Shown here one piece after another: positions 48,201 to 60,500 of a stretch of 64,000 nucleotides of DNA. The notes below the pieces were generated by a model, which worked only from the letters and a program-made list of their open reading frames with translations, made no database searches and was not told the DNA's origin. The position numbers and the translations under genes were made by a program. The stretch comes from Acanthaster planci (taxonomy: Eukaryota > Echinodermata > Asteroidea > Valvatida > Acanthasteridae), in contig NW_019091404.1 of NCBI RefSeq assembly GCF_001949145.1, positions 715,047-779,046 on the forward strand, read 5' to 3'. Every line of letters starts with the position of its first letter. Within the stretch, counting starts at the first letter, position 1.

Positions 48201-49869
48201 GCAAGATCACGAAAATAAGCAAAGTATACATGTCTGGGTTGGGAAATTTGTCAGATAGCCCATTACTCAATACAGGGGCACCAATGTCTCCAGCCAAGGC
48301 ATATGAAAACGAATGACCTGAAAAGGAGAAAGGAAATACCTTGGGATGATATCAGAATAAATGCCCTGTGTTCCTCAACTCACCAAACTAATACAGGTGC
48401 CAATACAGAGCACTAAACAGGTCCAAAATACTAGCAACTCCATGAATTCTTTGATGACTGCATTGCTTAACAAATTGAAGGTAACCCTTTTACCGGTTTG
48501 GTACAGGTCACATTTGTCAAGTATTGATTTGGCAGTTTGGGGCCACAAGCCAAACCTACCTGGTTAATTTTTAGAAAGTGAGCAAACTGTACAGTTCAAC
48601 ATGTATTTTATTTATTTAATTTTTTTTTTTGCCAACTGTTTTTAGAAAAAAGACAGAAAAATTGTTCTTGTCAATAAAGAGTGGAAGGGTTGACAGGAAA
48701 AGATATTAGATGGAATCCGATACAGCCATGACTAAATAGATTGTGCCAGCACAGAGAGAGTGAATGAGATGTAACAGGAGATGCAGAGACATGAGGAAGA
48801 TGGGGGTCTCGCATCACCTGTCAGAATGTTTTCTCCAAAATGATGACTAGAATTTCTTTTGACAGGCCCCATTTCATCTTTGGCAGCAACTCACAACAAG
48901 AGATCATCTGTGGCACAACCCCCCTCCCAGGTGAATATTTTCTCTTCAATGTTGAAACTTCTGAATCACTGTAAACCTCGCTCTTTTAATCTCGGTCCTT
49001 TTGGAAGCAGAGAAGAATCATTCAAAATTATCCCTGGACATTAATGCCGGGCAAATTAAATGGAGACATTAGCGCGGATAGTTTCTGTCCTCCTTGAGAT
49101 TACTTTCCCACTTTGGTGCCTTGGTTTCACAATTTAAGACCCCCTCCCCCTCAAAAAAGGTACTAGTACTGTATACCAATTTGCTTAGCAGAATTCCGAA
49201 GCTGAAAATCTCTGGCTATTTCTTCCTCCCCCTCGGTGAATTCAGACCTCAGACCCCGATCCGTACAAGGAGAGGGAATCAATGACAATCAGTCCAGCAC
49301 CTTGAGGCAGGACACCGGCGTACGGAGGATGGAGAGGAAGAGAGGACAGAGAACGAGACAGACTCGGTGCCGTCCACGCTTTAAACACTCAGTGTATCGA
49401 CGTCTCCCTGGCCAATCTATCAAGCTGCTAGAGTCTCGAGTTAATGCACTTCCGATGCCTTGGCCTCACTGTTGATGAGGCGAAGCAACGGGGTGGAAAA
49501 GAAGAGGGGGTGGGGGATGAGATGAGGTAGATGGGGAGGATAAACTCCACTCGTTTGACTTGATTACGTTACAACAAGGTTGATTTTTGGACAGTTATTT
49601 CTAAAAGGCTGGCAGGCAAATTGAATTCTTACGTAAAAAACTTACTTCAGCTTTTCAAAGCTCTTTAACTTCCTAAGTATGGTGTACCAAATTTGTGTGA
49701 AAAACAAGTAGTTACAGGCAGGTACGGTACATTTGGGGGGAGGTAGGGTGAGTAGAAAAAGACAGCTGGAGAAAAACCAGTGCAGACTGATTTGGTGACT
49801 GCATATATGCATGGTGCTATGGGATGGAAGCCATCTTGGAAAAGGCTAATTGGCCTAAATGTCGACGGG
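45298..49869. other. Unique non-coding DNA
   Basis: No gene supported. Overlapping frames at 45772-46184 (108 codons plus, 122 minus) and at 47931-48316 (open on both strands in several frames) are noted but rejected. An A13 run lies near 46726-46738, a T-run near 48620-48630 and G-runs near 47188 and 47286. Purine-rich DNA at 49490-49545 (AAGAGGGGGTGGGGGATGAGATGAGG) is a simple-sequence patch. Confidence 0.55.
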
Positions 49870-50110
49870 CCGTGAATTTCATTTATGAAAAAATAACAGC
49901 AGAATACGTTGAACTTTTATAAATTAGCAGCATGAATATTTACTGTGGCATCACCCTTTTGCATTTGCATTCGCTCTCAGCATAAACAATTCCAGAGCTA
50001 GGGAATTTTTTCTCTATTTCGCAAGCTCTCAGACAGCATAAAGTACACTGTGCTTATAAAAATTCATGACTACTAACTTAACAATCATTCTCATGCTGAC
50101 ATATGTGAGC
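49870..50110. promoter_or_regulatory. Possible enhancer-like segment with POU/SOX-type sites
   Basis: The segment holds a perfect octamer ATTTGCAT (49963-49970) directly after a TTTTGCAT, a SOX-like AACAAT (49985-49990), CATGAATATTT, TTTATGA and TTTATAAA cores in AT-rich DNA. Such clusters occur in developmental enhancers, but they are also expected at some rate in AT-rich DNA. No conservation data are available here. Confidence 0.2.
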
Positions 50111-51180
50111 ATAGCTCTTGGTGTGCGATCAGTCTCCTCTCTCATTGCAGGGTGCAATTTATATACACTGACTTCAATCAAAACACGGTGAGGTAATCAA
50201 CTTGCCAAATTACATTAATACGGTTGGTCCACAAGTACATTCCAAGTCATTTCCAGTTTTGGGTTTTTTTTTCCTTTCCGTTGTTTTTTTCCATCCAAGA
50301 TTAGGTAAGTTGGCAAAACTCAGCCTTTCAATCGCCTTGCACTTTGCAAAGCTTCATGTAACACTTAATGAACTGAACTGAACTGACTCGTTTGGGAACT
50401 GCAGGTTCTGAGCGTACAGTTAACGCATGTCCTGAACTTGTGTGCAGAAGGTGTGGGCCTCCATCACAATCTCTTTTTTTATCAAGATTCTTAATGTCAA
50501 CTCTGCCTCAACAACAAGCACTCAGAAAGAGAACTGTAATTAAAAAGATCCCAATGGCCGTCCAGCACAGCCAGAGGATACCAGCCATCCCTCCCAAGTC
50601 ATGTACACCCGCCGTTCTGTATCGTTAAAAGAGACAGCACGCCCGGAATATCAAGAGAAAATATCCTGGAAAACAAGATAAGGAAAGGCCCAGGGCACTC
50701 GGCTCAGACCTCATTCCCAAAACAGACCAAACACAAAAGTCCGCCTTCGTTTGGCCTTTTCCTGCCATTGATCATTCTGCTACTGTCCCTGTTCTTCCCT
50801 CCCCCATCTACCTCATCTAACTCTAGAGGTCCTGTCCAAGCTTCAATGTGGAAGGGGGTCGGCTACACAGATTGAGAGGGGGATTGCGCATTGATTATTC
50901 CTGTCAGTCTACCATCGGGGTACTGGCAACTCACAAAGCAATAAGGACTGAGCAAATTTGCGACCAGTCACTGCGGGCAAGAAAGAAAACTGCCTCCGAG
51001 GAAATCAACCAAAGACTGCCCTTCTCCATCCATCCTGTCTGATTTTTTTTTTCCCTTCGGTAGGCTTCAGGCATCTGTTCCTGACAACAGACTGGACGTG
51101 CAAAGGTTACATTGCTTAGGATGGAAACAAAAGGGTGAACTATGTTACTGGCCTGCTTTCCTTCCCTGTTTGATTTTTTG
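50111..51180. other. Unique non-coding DNA
   Basis: No gene supported; frames of up to 118 codons (50931-51287 minus) lack recognisable features. T-runs occur near 50264-50273 and 51041-51050. Nothing further seen. Confidence 0.55.
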
Positions 51181-51260
51181 GGGGCAGTGACGTCAATGCC
51201 ACGCGAGTCATGCATTATGCAAGAGAGAGCGCCCTTAAAACTGTTCACATGCAAATTCAC
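51181..51260. promoter_or_regulatory. CRE plus octamer cluster
   Basis: A perfect palindromic CRE, TGACGTCA, lies at 51188-51195, followed by GAGTCATGCATTATGC and, 54 bp further, a perfect octamer ATGCAAAT at 51249-51256. CREs bind CREB/ATF proteins and octamers bind POU proteins. Both exact 8-mers within 70 bp is suggestive of a cis-regulatory module, though there is no gene or conservation evidence. Confidence 0.3.
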
Positions 51261-53454
51261 GGGGAATGTGCAATATGGTGGTGCCAAAGTGTTGCTGACA
51301 TCTTCTCAATGATTAACAAATTCATACAATTTCTTGCAGCTTTCCAGAAATTCAGCAAATGTCACCCAACACCCATCACCATGGTAAGTTACTAAAATCC
51401 ACCAGAAAATGAACAGAAGATGACCGTGAAAGCCAAAGAAAAAAAAATTATCAGATATCCATCTCAAACACCTGAGAAAGTTATGAGTATTTTTCTGTGT
51501 TTTTTTTTAAATTTATCACTCTCTCGTGTTTAATAGCCAACAGCCCTCGGCACATCATTGTAAATGATCGCAGCCCCTCAACGTTCATCTCAAGAGAGGT
51601 GGGATTTTGGAACAAAATAAACAATGTTGATTAACTGCTCTTCGATCCAACAGATCCTCATAAACACAATTATAATATACTGCAGACACTGCTGCTCAGA
51701 CAATTAAGTTCCTGCCGTCAGTGCATGCAAGAAGCCCCAGCTGACGGCAACAAGATTGATACCGACTGTGAGTGTGACTTCAATCCCTAATCGGGATTCA
51801 GTTGGCAACAGAGGGCTCACTCCTGGCAGACTTACATGGAGCGGTGACGTGGCAAACAACCAGCTTTGCATGCATGGGTTGAGGGATCCTCAAATGTGAT
51901 TACAGTACGCTTCCTGAGACACCTCAACTAGCCAGTAGGCCTGATCGTAATTGAATTCCTCTTGATTGAGGTGTTTTAAAAAAAGACATACACACACAAG
52001 TGTGGGTGTGAATTTGTGCACATTACGACGAAAACATGACACAGTTTACATAAAACACTTTTTGATAATTTCTTAGTTTTTATCTCCGTTCGAATCTTCT
52101 CCTTGGGAGAGGCAGGTTCTGTTTGCTTTTCAAGATGACTGTCCACCCTAATGTTTCAGTCAATCACATGTTTACACGTCTCTCAAGCCAACTTTTTCAT
52201 GGAAGCTTAGAACTTTGAAAAATACCGTACGCGTACCTTAATTTTGCAGCTAGCAAGTTAAACTCTACTGTCAGAAGGTTCTAAATATCGATATCCACAG
52301 ACATCTGACTAAGTCATTAATAATGCTTGTCTGTAACCCAATCAAAGGTCAAGTGAAACAAGCTCCCTGGGATGGTTCAAGAGCTTTGGAACCAGTCAGC
52401 TTTCTCTCCTTCTGTAAAGCAGGTCCTTGCTCATGATTAGGTTGAACTGTTTTGACTTACTTCTACTGTGGCTTTCCACAAACATTACTGTTTCAAGTTT
52501 GGAAAGGGCACATGACAGGTTTAAGCGCAATGCCATTTCAGAAACAGGCGTATCTCAGGGGATTTAGTCCCAACTTTTTAAAAAAGTCATTCATTCATGA
52601 AATCTTCAGCTATTTCATTTTTCTCTAAACTTACATATGAACTTTTTACACTGCTATTCCATACAGCCAGCAGTCAAGGACATACGTCTGCCAAAGATAT
52701 CACTGGTTTGGCAGGGACGTTTAGTTAACAGTTTCCCATGAGGAACAAGGCTTCCCAAGGGGAAGCGGGCTAATGATGACAAATAAAAATGGCACAGTTA
52801 TGAATTCATAACTGTATTGAACAACAAAGCCTTCCAGCTGGGGGACTAGCGCGAATTGTGACCATGCAAGCTGCACTGGTGTGACCCTGTCTGACCTGGG
52901 AACATGGAACTATGAACAACTTCCTCACAGTAAAAACGAAAGTCAGGAAATAAATTCACGTCAGGTTAAGTTTGATGAACTGCCCTGGATATATTTTGCA
53001 CTGTGTTGACATTGTTATTGTTGCAATTATAGGGCCAACTTTGTCTAAGCAATTTCCAAATGACTGATTCCCTTTCAGAGGAAAAATGAGAAAGAACTTT
53101 AAACTTGGTTTACCAACTCTCCACGTCAAAACATCACGATGAGAGAGCACAAAGAAATCAAAACAGAAAGATACATGGGGTATTCTTTACCCTTGTTTGC
53201 TTCAACACAAACATGCATGAAATTTCTGGCTGGCCGATCTAGATCAATAGAGGGCGCTGTGTAAGGTTGATGGCTGTAGGCCACGTACAGCTAGCTACCT
53301 GATCATTCACAACAAAAGTGCTTGGGACATTGCTAAAATAAATGTTCACTGACAGCAGCATCTCCCCTCCCCGACTCAAGCCAGATTCATCTGAATTGTG
53401 GGGAAGGGGTGTGTAAAAGGTGGGTATGGGGTTGGGGGTAGGATTATATTAAAG
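51261..53454. other. Unique non-coding DNA
   Basis: No gene supported and very few reading frames, none over about 64 codons from 51400 to 53150. A short purine/pyrimidine alternation, ACACACACAAGTGTGGGTGTG, occurs near 51990. GGGGTTGGGGGTAGG near 53430 is a G-rich patch just outside the next transposon. Confidence 0.6.
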
Positions 53455-53674
53455 CAGGCACAGATCTGGGGAGGTTAGGGGGTGAAAACCTCCCCCCAAC
53501 CACTCCGACACCAAACAAAAAGGAAAAAAGGAAAAGATTGGGAAAATAATTAAAAAAAACTGCCCCAATACCACTGTATACTGTTCATCAGCATTTCTGC
53601 TTTGTCCACAAAAATGAGACATTAAAAAATCTCTGATTTCCCCCCCCCCTTGAAAATTTCTGGATCCGCCCCTG
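53455..53674. mobile_element. hAT-like non-autonomous element
   Basis: The right end, read in reverse complement, is CAGGGGCGGATCCAG, a typical hAT-style terminus. The left end CAGGCACAGATCTGG (53455-53469) agrees at 10 of 15 positions. Both ends continue into G-runs (GGGGAGG..GGGGG and the C-run at 53641-53649). The flanks TATTAAAG and TGTATTAG show no exact 8-bp duplication, so the boundaries are provisional. The interior of about 190 bp has no transposase frame. Confidence 0.5.
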
Positions 53675-54912
53675 TGTATTAGAAAGGTTAAGGCAAATAT
53701 TCTTCCTAGCACATTATGTGTACTCTTAATATAAGTTAAACGGTAAACTTAAAATGCCAAAGGGCTTATGTATAAACAACTTCTGATCTTCTAAAAAAAA
53801 AGAGTAAAGGTTCCTTATGAGTTTTGGCGATGCCCAATGGCAAACTTTACAACTTTTACCACACCACCAATATCCTGCTGATATAAACTTCCACCTGACT
53901 GACTACACACATGCGACAGCAGGAACTAAAAAGACGCACGCACCAGGCTAAGCAGACCGTGAGTTATCAGACTTTTAAGGCCCCGGGTCCAACTCGTTCC
54001 ACTGCCATTTTTCCTTATTAATTTTTCTCCGACAAAGCATGCACGGCTGGTGATTGTGATCTCGTTTTAGTATTAAAGACTCAACGGGCAATGATTTCAA
54101 CCTATTCTAGTACTGGTACACTCAGGGGTTGGGCCAATTTTCTGAGCTAATGATATTCTTGGGCTTTGGAGAAAGAAGAAGATGTGTTACGTTTAATATT
54201 TCCAGGGAACGTCAATCTCGTTTTGTTGATGAGCATATCAACACTTCACTTGGTGGAGGATTGAGGACTGTTGTGTAAAGTTCTTGTTCCGTTTTTGGGT
54301 GTATCCTCTTGCAAACCATGCTTACGCCAAAATATGCTGAACACATGCTTATGTTAAACACTAATCTATCGCTTAAACTTTGTGCTATTCAGTATTTTTT
54401 TATTTTAACTAGCTTGCTAACTTAGCTTTTCTTTAAATTGCCAGCAACTATAATTTTGATGACTGTTTCCATTTTTCACTGATAACAGGTAATCAACTGG
54501 ACTCAAGTTCTCCAAATTCCCTACCACAGTCTCAGCCGCGGCCTGCCATTAATCCTGATCATTCCCCCGTGAGTGAACCCAAGTCATTGTCCATGATGCC
54601 ATCTGATGAGTGACACAGGCAGGGGACAGACTGGCTTTTCCCAAATTTGCAACAACCTCCAGGCGATTAACATCCCCGGTGGCTTTTACGAAAGCACCGG
54701 TCAATCTTTGGCTTACAGGTGCTGCCTGGGCCAGACACTGAGCCGTGTGAAAACCTGTCACTTAAAACACCGACAGGTGATATCAACGTGTGTCGAAGTT
54801 AGTGACAGACTAGGTTCAAATTCACCTAGGGAGATGTCCAGCTGGACTGGAAAAAGTAACTTAAGATTCGGACAAACAAATGTTTGTGTGTCTCTCTGCT
54901 CACCAGTGATGT
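53675..54912. other. Unique non-coding DNA
   Basis: No gene supported. GGGCCAATTTTCTGAGCTAATG near 54131 vaguely recalls the GGGGCCAATTTCA family terminus, but no matching second end was confirmed. AT-rich DNA at 54340-54450 is without structure. Confidence 0.5.
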
Positions 54913-55050
54913 AGTGCCTTGATGCTGAGGCTGAACCTTGAGACTGCCGTAAAGGCTTGTTTGAGCACCTTGGCCTCAGCCTTAAGGCTTGGGGGAAAAA
55001 GCCTTGGCCTTGAGGGATCAATGCCTTGGCCTTGAGGATCAAAGCCTTAC
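54913..55050. repeat. Imperfect GCCTTGGCCTTGAGG repeat
   Basis: Two 22-bp units, GCCTTGGCCTTGAGGGATCA.. at 55001-55022 and GCCTTGGCCTTGAGGATC.. at 55023-55044, differ slightly. Looser versions (GCCTTGATGCTGAGGCTG, CACCTTGGCCTCAGCC, CCTTAAGGCTTGG) precede them back to about 54913. It is a decaying minisatellite made of GCCTTG/CTTGAG words, some of them self-complementary. Confidence 0.7.
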
Positions 55051-57834
55051 TTCCAACACTACTGCTCACTTAAGGTTTCAGCAGAATTTCTTGTTCAGGC
55101 ATAATCTAAAGAACTTGCAAGTGCATTCAAGGATCAAGCCCTAACAACTTCTTTACTCACTGGAAAGTTAGGAATCCACAGAAAAAAAGTGGGAAGAGCA
55201 CGGCCATGTACAGTTGAAGAAAACGGCTTCCGAAATGACCAAGTAATATAAATATGTCAATATTTACCAATGTTCTCATATCTCAAACTACTCTGAGCAT
55301 CTGATATTGAAAATGCAGGCAGTGTGGCAAACTTCAATCATGGGGGTTGTTGATGAGAAGAGACTAGGTTGATGTGCGCATACTTGTGGCTCTGTCTGCA
55401 AGTTTAAATTTATTTGCCTTGACATTTTTAAAATAAGTTCTTCAGCGAATTTCCAGTTAGAGTCCAGACTTTGCAAGGGGCTAATTGTATTTGATCAAGC
55501 TGGAAATCGGCTAACAGAGTTTAATTTTGACTCTGCACAAGTTGTGTTGACAGTACACTATCTGTTTGCACTGGCATATGTAATCAGTGATTAATACCAG
55601 TGGTTGACTAGGACACAGCTGCTGTCTTTTTCACGATGCATCATTAGCGCTGACATTTTCGTTTTACTGCTCAAGCACGGAAAAGAAGACAGGCACTTCA
55701 GGTGGTAACTGTACGTGCCTTCTGTAATTTAGAAATCCTTTGGTTTACCTGATAATGACAAATCAAGTACCTGCAGACCTACATTTAACTTTCTGTAGGC
55801 ACAGCAGTCTGGGCTGGTTGTTAGACTTGTATAGACCTTACCATAAAACTCAAAACTAAAAGAGGTCATGTGTTCAAAAATTTACCTTAATAAGCTACGC
55901 TTTCTGTAACACATAACTTTTGTAATACAGCAATATTGTAATGTTAACCAATACAGAATGCACGCATTTATCCAAACCTAATTTTGTTTTAAATCATGTC
56001 AAACAGTGACCACTACATGTATCTACTAACTTAGTCAGTCAAGAGTTCATTCATAGAGTTTGTATAAGCTATCAACAACTACAGCTCAAATTGGCCAATA
56101 CAACTTCAGAACTGAGCCTAATTTCATTGGGCTGTAATTAAGAGAGCAGATGCTCGTGCTCAAACAAGTTCTCTGACTTAAGAACCATCACAGACACCAA
56201 CAGCGATCTCGTTTACATGTCGTTTTTGCTGAGTAACTGCAAGTTTTGCCAACTACAAGAACAGGTTGATTTCGCGTGGTGCACACGACACATTTCATCA
56301 GTGCAAAGTTTAGCCAGGAAAATCACTAGTGGTCAACAAATACATGTAGTCTCCACTCCAACTTGCCCAAATCTTTCCTGTACTGAGCAGTTTCATGAAA
56401 ATTCCCCCCCCCCCATCGATGGAACGTGTACCCAATTAAAATGATCCAACACACCCAAGCGTGGGAGAAGATAATGAATAATGGTCATCTTATTCACTGG
56501 GGCAAAGAATTTCACACCCCTGCAACCAATCGAAGCAAACACCTGCGGAGTGATTGAGGGGAAAATCAATCAGTGAAGATTCACTTACCTTTGAAGATAG
56601 TACTTCAACGACAAGGACTGTTCACACCTGCAGAGCAAAAAAAAAAAAAAAAGAGGAGACAGTCGATTAGCAGTATCTGTTACTTTGCTTGTTTTTCATG
56701 ATTAACGGTGAGATTCATTTGTACAAGCCAGGTCCTCCCATTCAAACTGTAATACAGACTTTTCGTCGTTTCTATGGCCTTCGATATTTGGGTCTTGAAT
56801 CGACTCCACTCTTGCTTCCAAATATCGGCATATATTTCCTGCACTATTATAGCTTATGGCTCAAGAGGTTGAAAATCCGTACAACTGTTGGCAAATAAAT
56901 GATACTCTAGCAAAACCAACGCATGTAACGTGTATAAAGACAGTGCATATGCAGCGGGTGCTTCGGTGCTGCGGTGCCACTGTCACCACATGTACATGTA
57001 TATTAGCACATGGACACCACAAACCACAGTACTCATGCCGCAGTAACATTACACACTTTATGGTAAAACCAACAATGATCAAATGGAAGACTTGTTGGTG
57101 TCCGAACCAAAACATCTGGTCGAACCACAAGACTGGCCACTCATAATCACCCAAAGCTAGGCAAAGGCAATTGCATTCCTTCAAAAGAATGTGGGGTACT
57201 AACAGAGACTTGGAGCGCTCATCCATGTTTTCCAATATTCCACAGCTTGCCAAAAACTTCCGAGCCAAATGCAATTTTGAAGATGTAGAGGTACCTGTAC
57301 ATGTATGCATGCCTATGAACATACACTGCCTATACATAAAATGAAACCTTCAGCTTTTCATGGGAATGTGCCTTGCACAAAAAAAAAGCCTTGGGCGCAG
57401 TTGTCAACATAAATACTACGTCAATGCCTGGGGTTCGTATTTTTCATTTTCAAAAAGTTATTCCTCTATGCAGCTTAAAATGACAGTCAACCTTTCCCAA
57501 CAATGGACTTGTCCCCACTGCTTTTGATTTTTTTTACCCTCTAGGGCAAGACCATTACTAGTGCAGGAAATGAACTTCAGAAAGATTATTCTTAAGCCTG
57601 GGCCGAATGTCAAAAATGCTGAATGAACTTAAAAGTGATCCGCATCACTGATTTTCAAAGATTTCTTTGCCTGCCCAGACATATTGCAGAATTTAGTGCA
57701 CAACAAAGAAAACTTTTAGGGTAACCGGTGAATGAGTAAAAAATGCATTTCAGTCTGGACGAGTATAAAACGTCAATGATTTCAGCTGGCAATAGAACTG
57801 TCAAATACAGACTGGGCTTTGTTTTTTTATTTTA
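55051..57834. other. Unique non-coding DNA; longest frame of the window
   Basis: The longest open frame (56861-57337 minus, 158 codons) is here; it is rich in Cys, His and Val, has no recognised domain, and is opposed by a 96-codon frame. An A16 run lies at 56637-56652 and a C-run near 56405-56414. TACATGTACATGTA motifs occur near 56991 and 57299. No gene is supported. Confidence 0.55.
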
Positions 57835-57997
57835 TTTATTTATGTTCTGGGGTTTTGGGGTCTTTCAACAAGATATTAAGCAGGGTTTGAAAAAAAATTG
57901 TAACCCCCCTCTCACATTTTATTTATGTTCTGGGGTTTTGGGGTCTTTCAACAAGATGCTAAGCAGGGCTTGAAAAAAGGACTGTAGCCCCCCTCTT
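57835..57997. repeat. Tandem duplication, 2 x 83 bp
   Basis: A unit starting TTTATTTATGTTCTGGGG and ending in ACCCCCCTCTCACA or GCCCCCCTCTTGCA occurs at 57835-57917 and 57918-57999. The copies are about 90% identical, with differences in the middle (AGATATTAAGCAGGGTTTG against AGATGCTAAGCAGGGCTTG). The second copy runs without a gap into the hairpin at 57998-58081, so both may belong to one repeat element. Confidence 0.9.
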
Positions 57998-58081
57998 GCA
58001 GTTTTCCTTCAAAGCTCGTACTGTCAACATGTGAAAACATGTGAAAACATGTTGACAATACTAGCTTTGAAGGAAAACTGC
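57998..58081. repeat. Long hairpin: 35-bp arms, 14-nt loop
   Basis: The arm 57998-58032 (GCAGTTTTCCTTCAAAGCT then CGTACTGTCAACATGT) is the reverse complement of 58047-58081 except for two positions, around the loop GAAAACATGTGAAA. An RNA copy would fold into an almost perfect 35-bp stem, the size of a small-RNA precursor. The same structure is common in miniature transposons and foldback insertions, and adjacency to a tandem repeat favours that origin. No known microRNA seed was recognised. Confidence 0.9.
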
Positions 58082-60500
58082 AGAACCAAAATGTATCAAA
58101 ATAAAAATAATTCATCCAACAACAGGAATTGCATCTCACTGGGGAGAAAAAAAAACAGGCAAGGTACATGTGTTCTCCTTAGGATTCACATCATGCCTGG
58201 CTGGCTCCATCTAGGCTAATAAAAAAATAATTTTCAATTAAGCTTGACACAGAGGGGAACATACAGACGTCTCATTCTCACTGCTATATGTACATGTACA
58301 TGTACATATTCACTTCGTGTGTACATGTACACTGGTATATGCGTCAGTGCACATAGGAGACCTCCACTTCTGCCAGACTTGCTGCAATAACATTTTGATT
58401 ACAAAAAGAAGCAGAAAAATGCGGCATCATCTAAGAACGGCTCATCTGACCTACTGACCAAACTTAGTTGAGTACAGCGCACCTGTTTGATAAATCCATA
58501 TTGTAAATCATTCATGAAGTGGCCAATACACAAGCCAAACCACAGGTAACGGAAAAAGGCCAGAAAATCTAAAAATGACACATAATTACATACACATGTG
58601 CCGCAGTGGGTTTCCTTGAGGTACACCACATCCTTTTGCCAATGAAATCAGTCACTTTTCTGTGGTGTACTTTTTACAAGCTCCACAACTTGAAATGCAC
58701 CATTTTTTGCTTCTTTTTTTTTAACCAATGCTGTTAGATGCAGTTAATTTCTACCATACATGTACTTTGATACATATTGCACATTAAGCACTTCTGCACA
58801 TTTCCTGTCATTTTCAGACAGTGAGTCCATTTCACACGCACTCATACACCATTCGTTATTCTGGCCTTTCACATTTTCATCACCTCTAATCTAATGTTTG
58901 GTCAATCATCCTTTCTTGAATCCTTCCACCTGAAAAGATCCACTTGAGGACTTTTGACTCGTTCAAAAGATACTCACCTGTGGTAATCAAGTCACTTGCA
59001 ACACCACGAGGAACGACAAGTGCACGCAGCTATCACTTAAGCCTTATAACCCTCAACATGCGCTTACTCTACAAGAGAATCCTTTACTAAGATTTGGCAT
59101 GGTTATAGACTTACATACTCATTCCTAGAACTTGGCAAGGCACACACTGGTATGAGGAATAACACTTTTTATCAATCATGTACTTGTGACTCCTATTTTG
59201 GAAAATAAATCTGTACTTAAAAGCCTGCAAGATTATGTAAAGCTACCCTCCCGATAAGAAGAAAAGGCTATAATTATGGTACAGGCCTCCACGCTACACC
59301 CACGGCGGAGAACGTGCTAAAAAATAACGTAAACATGTGCATGGTAGTGAGTATCTGGGAACCAGGATCAAGTGCAAAGTTTAATTTGGGGGGTGAGCTT
59401 TCTGCTTGTTGATACACCAGTCTGACAAGATCAGGGAGACACAGTGGTTGTACATATGATAAAGAATGACTGTTGATGACAGAGGCTACTGTCTATATGG
59501 ACAGGTGCCTGGTCAAATGTTTGACATTGATAATCTTGTTGGGATTTGTTTTGCACTCAAATTCCAAAATTGTTACCAAATTCAGACAGTCAAATTCAGG
59601 CATTGCATTTGTATTTTTTTTTAACAAACTAAGGCATAGAATAAACACAAAATGCGAATAATGCTAAAATGAAAGTGTGGGAAGTTTTATAACCCCCTGC
59701 AGACACCCCTGTAAACATGTAAAAGAAATTTAATTTCAAATTGCCAAAATCAGAAAAAAAATTACACCTGTAAGGGCAGGCTGTATCTTGTGACAATGTT
59801 TAAAGTTCAGGCCAGGAATGCCCTGTCATTGTCAGGAGTGCTTTCTATTCAATTGAGGCAAACAAGCACTTGGCACAAGTTGGCAGAGATGGAGCAGTTA
59901 GGAGACAAAGCAAACAATTACAATTAAGCCAGGCTTTCTTTGCTGGTTTGATCAGGGTTCACATATCATAAGAACCTTCTGGCCATGTTTGCATTGCTTT
60001 CAAGACTTCACACTGTATTTTTTAAAAAGTTGGTCAGCCTGCATTTAACACAGTCATCGGTGAGACAGGAAAAACATCTTTTTACCATTTATTACATTCC
60101 AATAGATACAGCTGGGACATTTAATTATAGTCCGCTCCACCTGCAAGTGCCAGTGTGGATTCTTAGCCCTTAAATGTATTCTTGGAGTAATCACCGTCTT
60201 TACACTTCAATGAGGCACATAATGGGCACTTTGCAACTTAGAGAGCCTGCTGTATAAATACTTGTACCAGCCAGTCAATAGTTTACCATCAACATGACCA
60301 TGATATAGCCTACACTGTGATACATCTCGGGTCCATATATCAATATACTGGTGAGTACACACATCATGACCTAACTAAAGGTCAGATATTGGGTTTTGGG
60401 TTTTGATCAAAACAAACTCTTTGTATATTTTGATTCCATTTTAGGGTTCAATTCCAAGACAGGAGACACAGGCCAGTGCTTTTTATCCTTCTCCCCCTAA
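58082..60500. other. Unique non-coding DNA with ACATGT microsatellite
   Basis: No gene supported. A TGTACATGTACATGTACATA run at 58289-58308 and a GTGTACATGTACAC palindrome near 58319-58332 form a small ACATGT repeat. GTACACCACA (58621-58630) and TGTGGTGTAC (58661-58670) form an exact 10-bp dyad with a 30-bp spacer. The rest has only short frames of up to 76 codons. Confidence 0.6.

Noticed and set aside
47931-48316. Segment open in two plus frames and two minus frames
   Set aside because: Multiple simultaneous open frames indicate a local lack of stop words, not coding; the translations show no known domain. A decayed pseudogene is possible but unsupported.
54131-54400. Possible diverged GGGGCCAATTTCA-family element
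   Set aside because: Only the first terminus-like word matches; the core and second terminus could not be confirmed.
56861-57337. 158-codon minus-strand frame, the longest in the window
   Set aside because: Length is within chance expectation, no domain is recognisable, composition is odd (many Cys/His/Val), and TACATGTA repeats lie inside it.
60444-60456. GGGTTCAATTCC, similar to a pol III B-box
   Set aside because: The upstream DNA is AT-rich without D-arm or anticodon stem.
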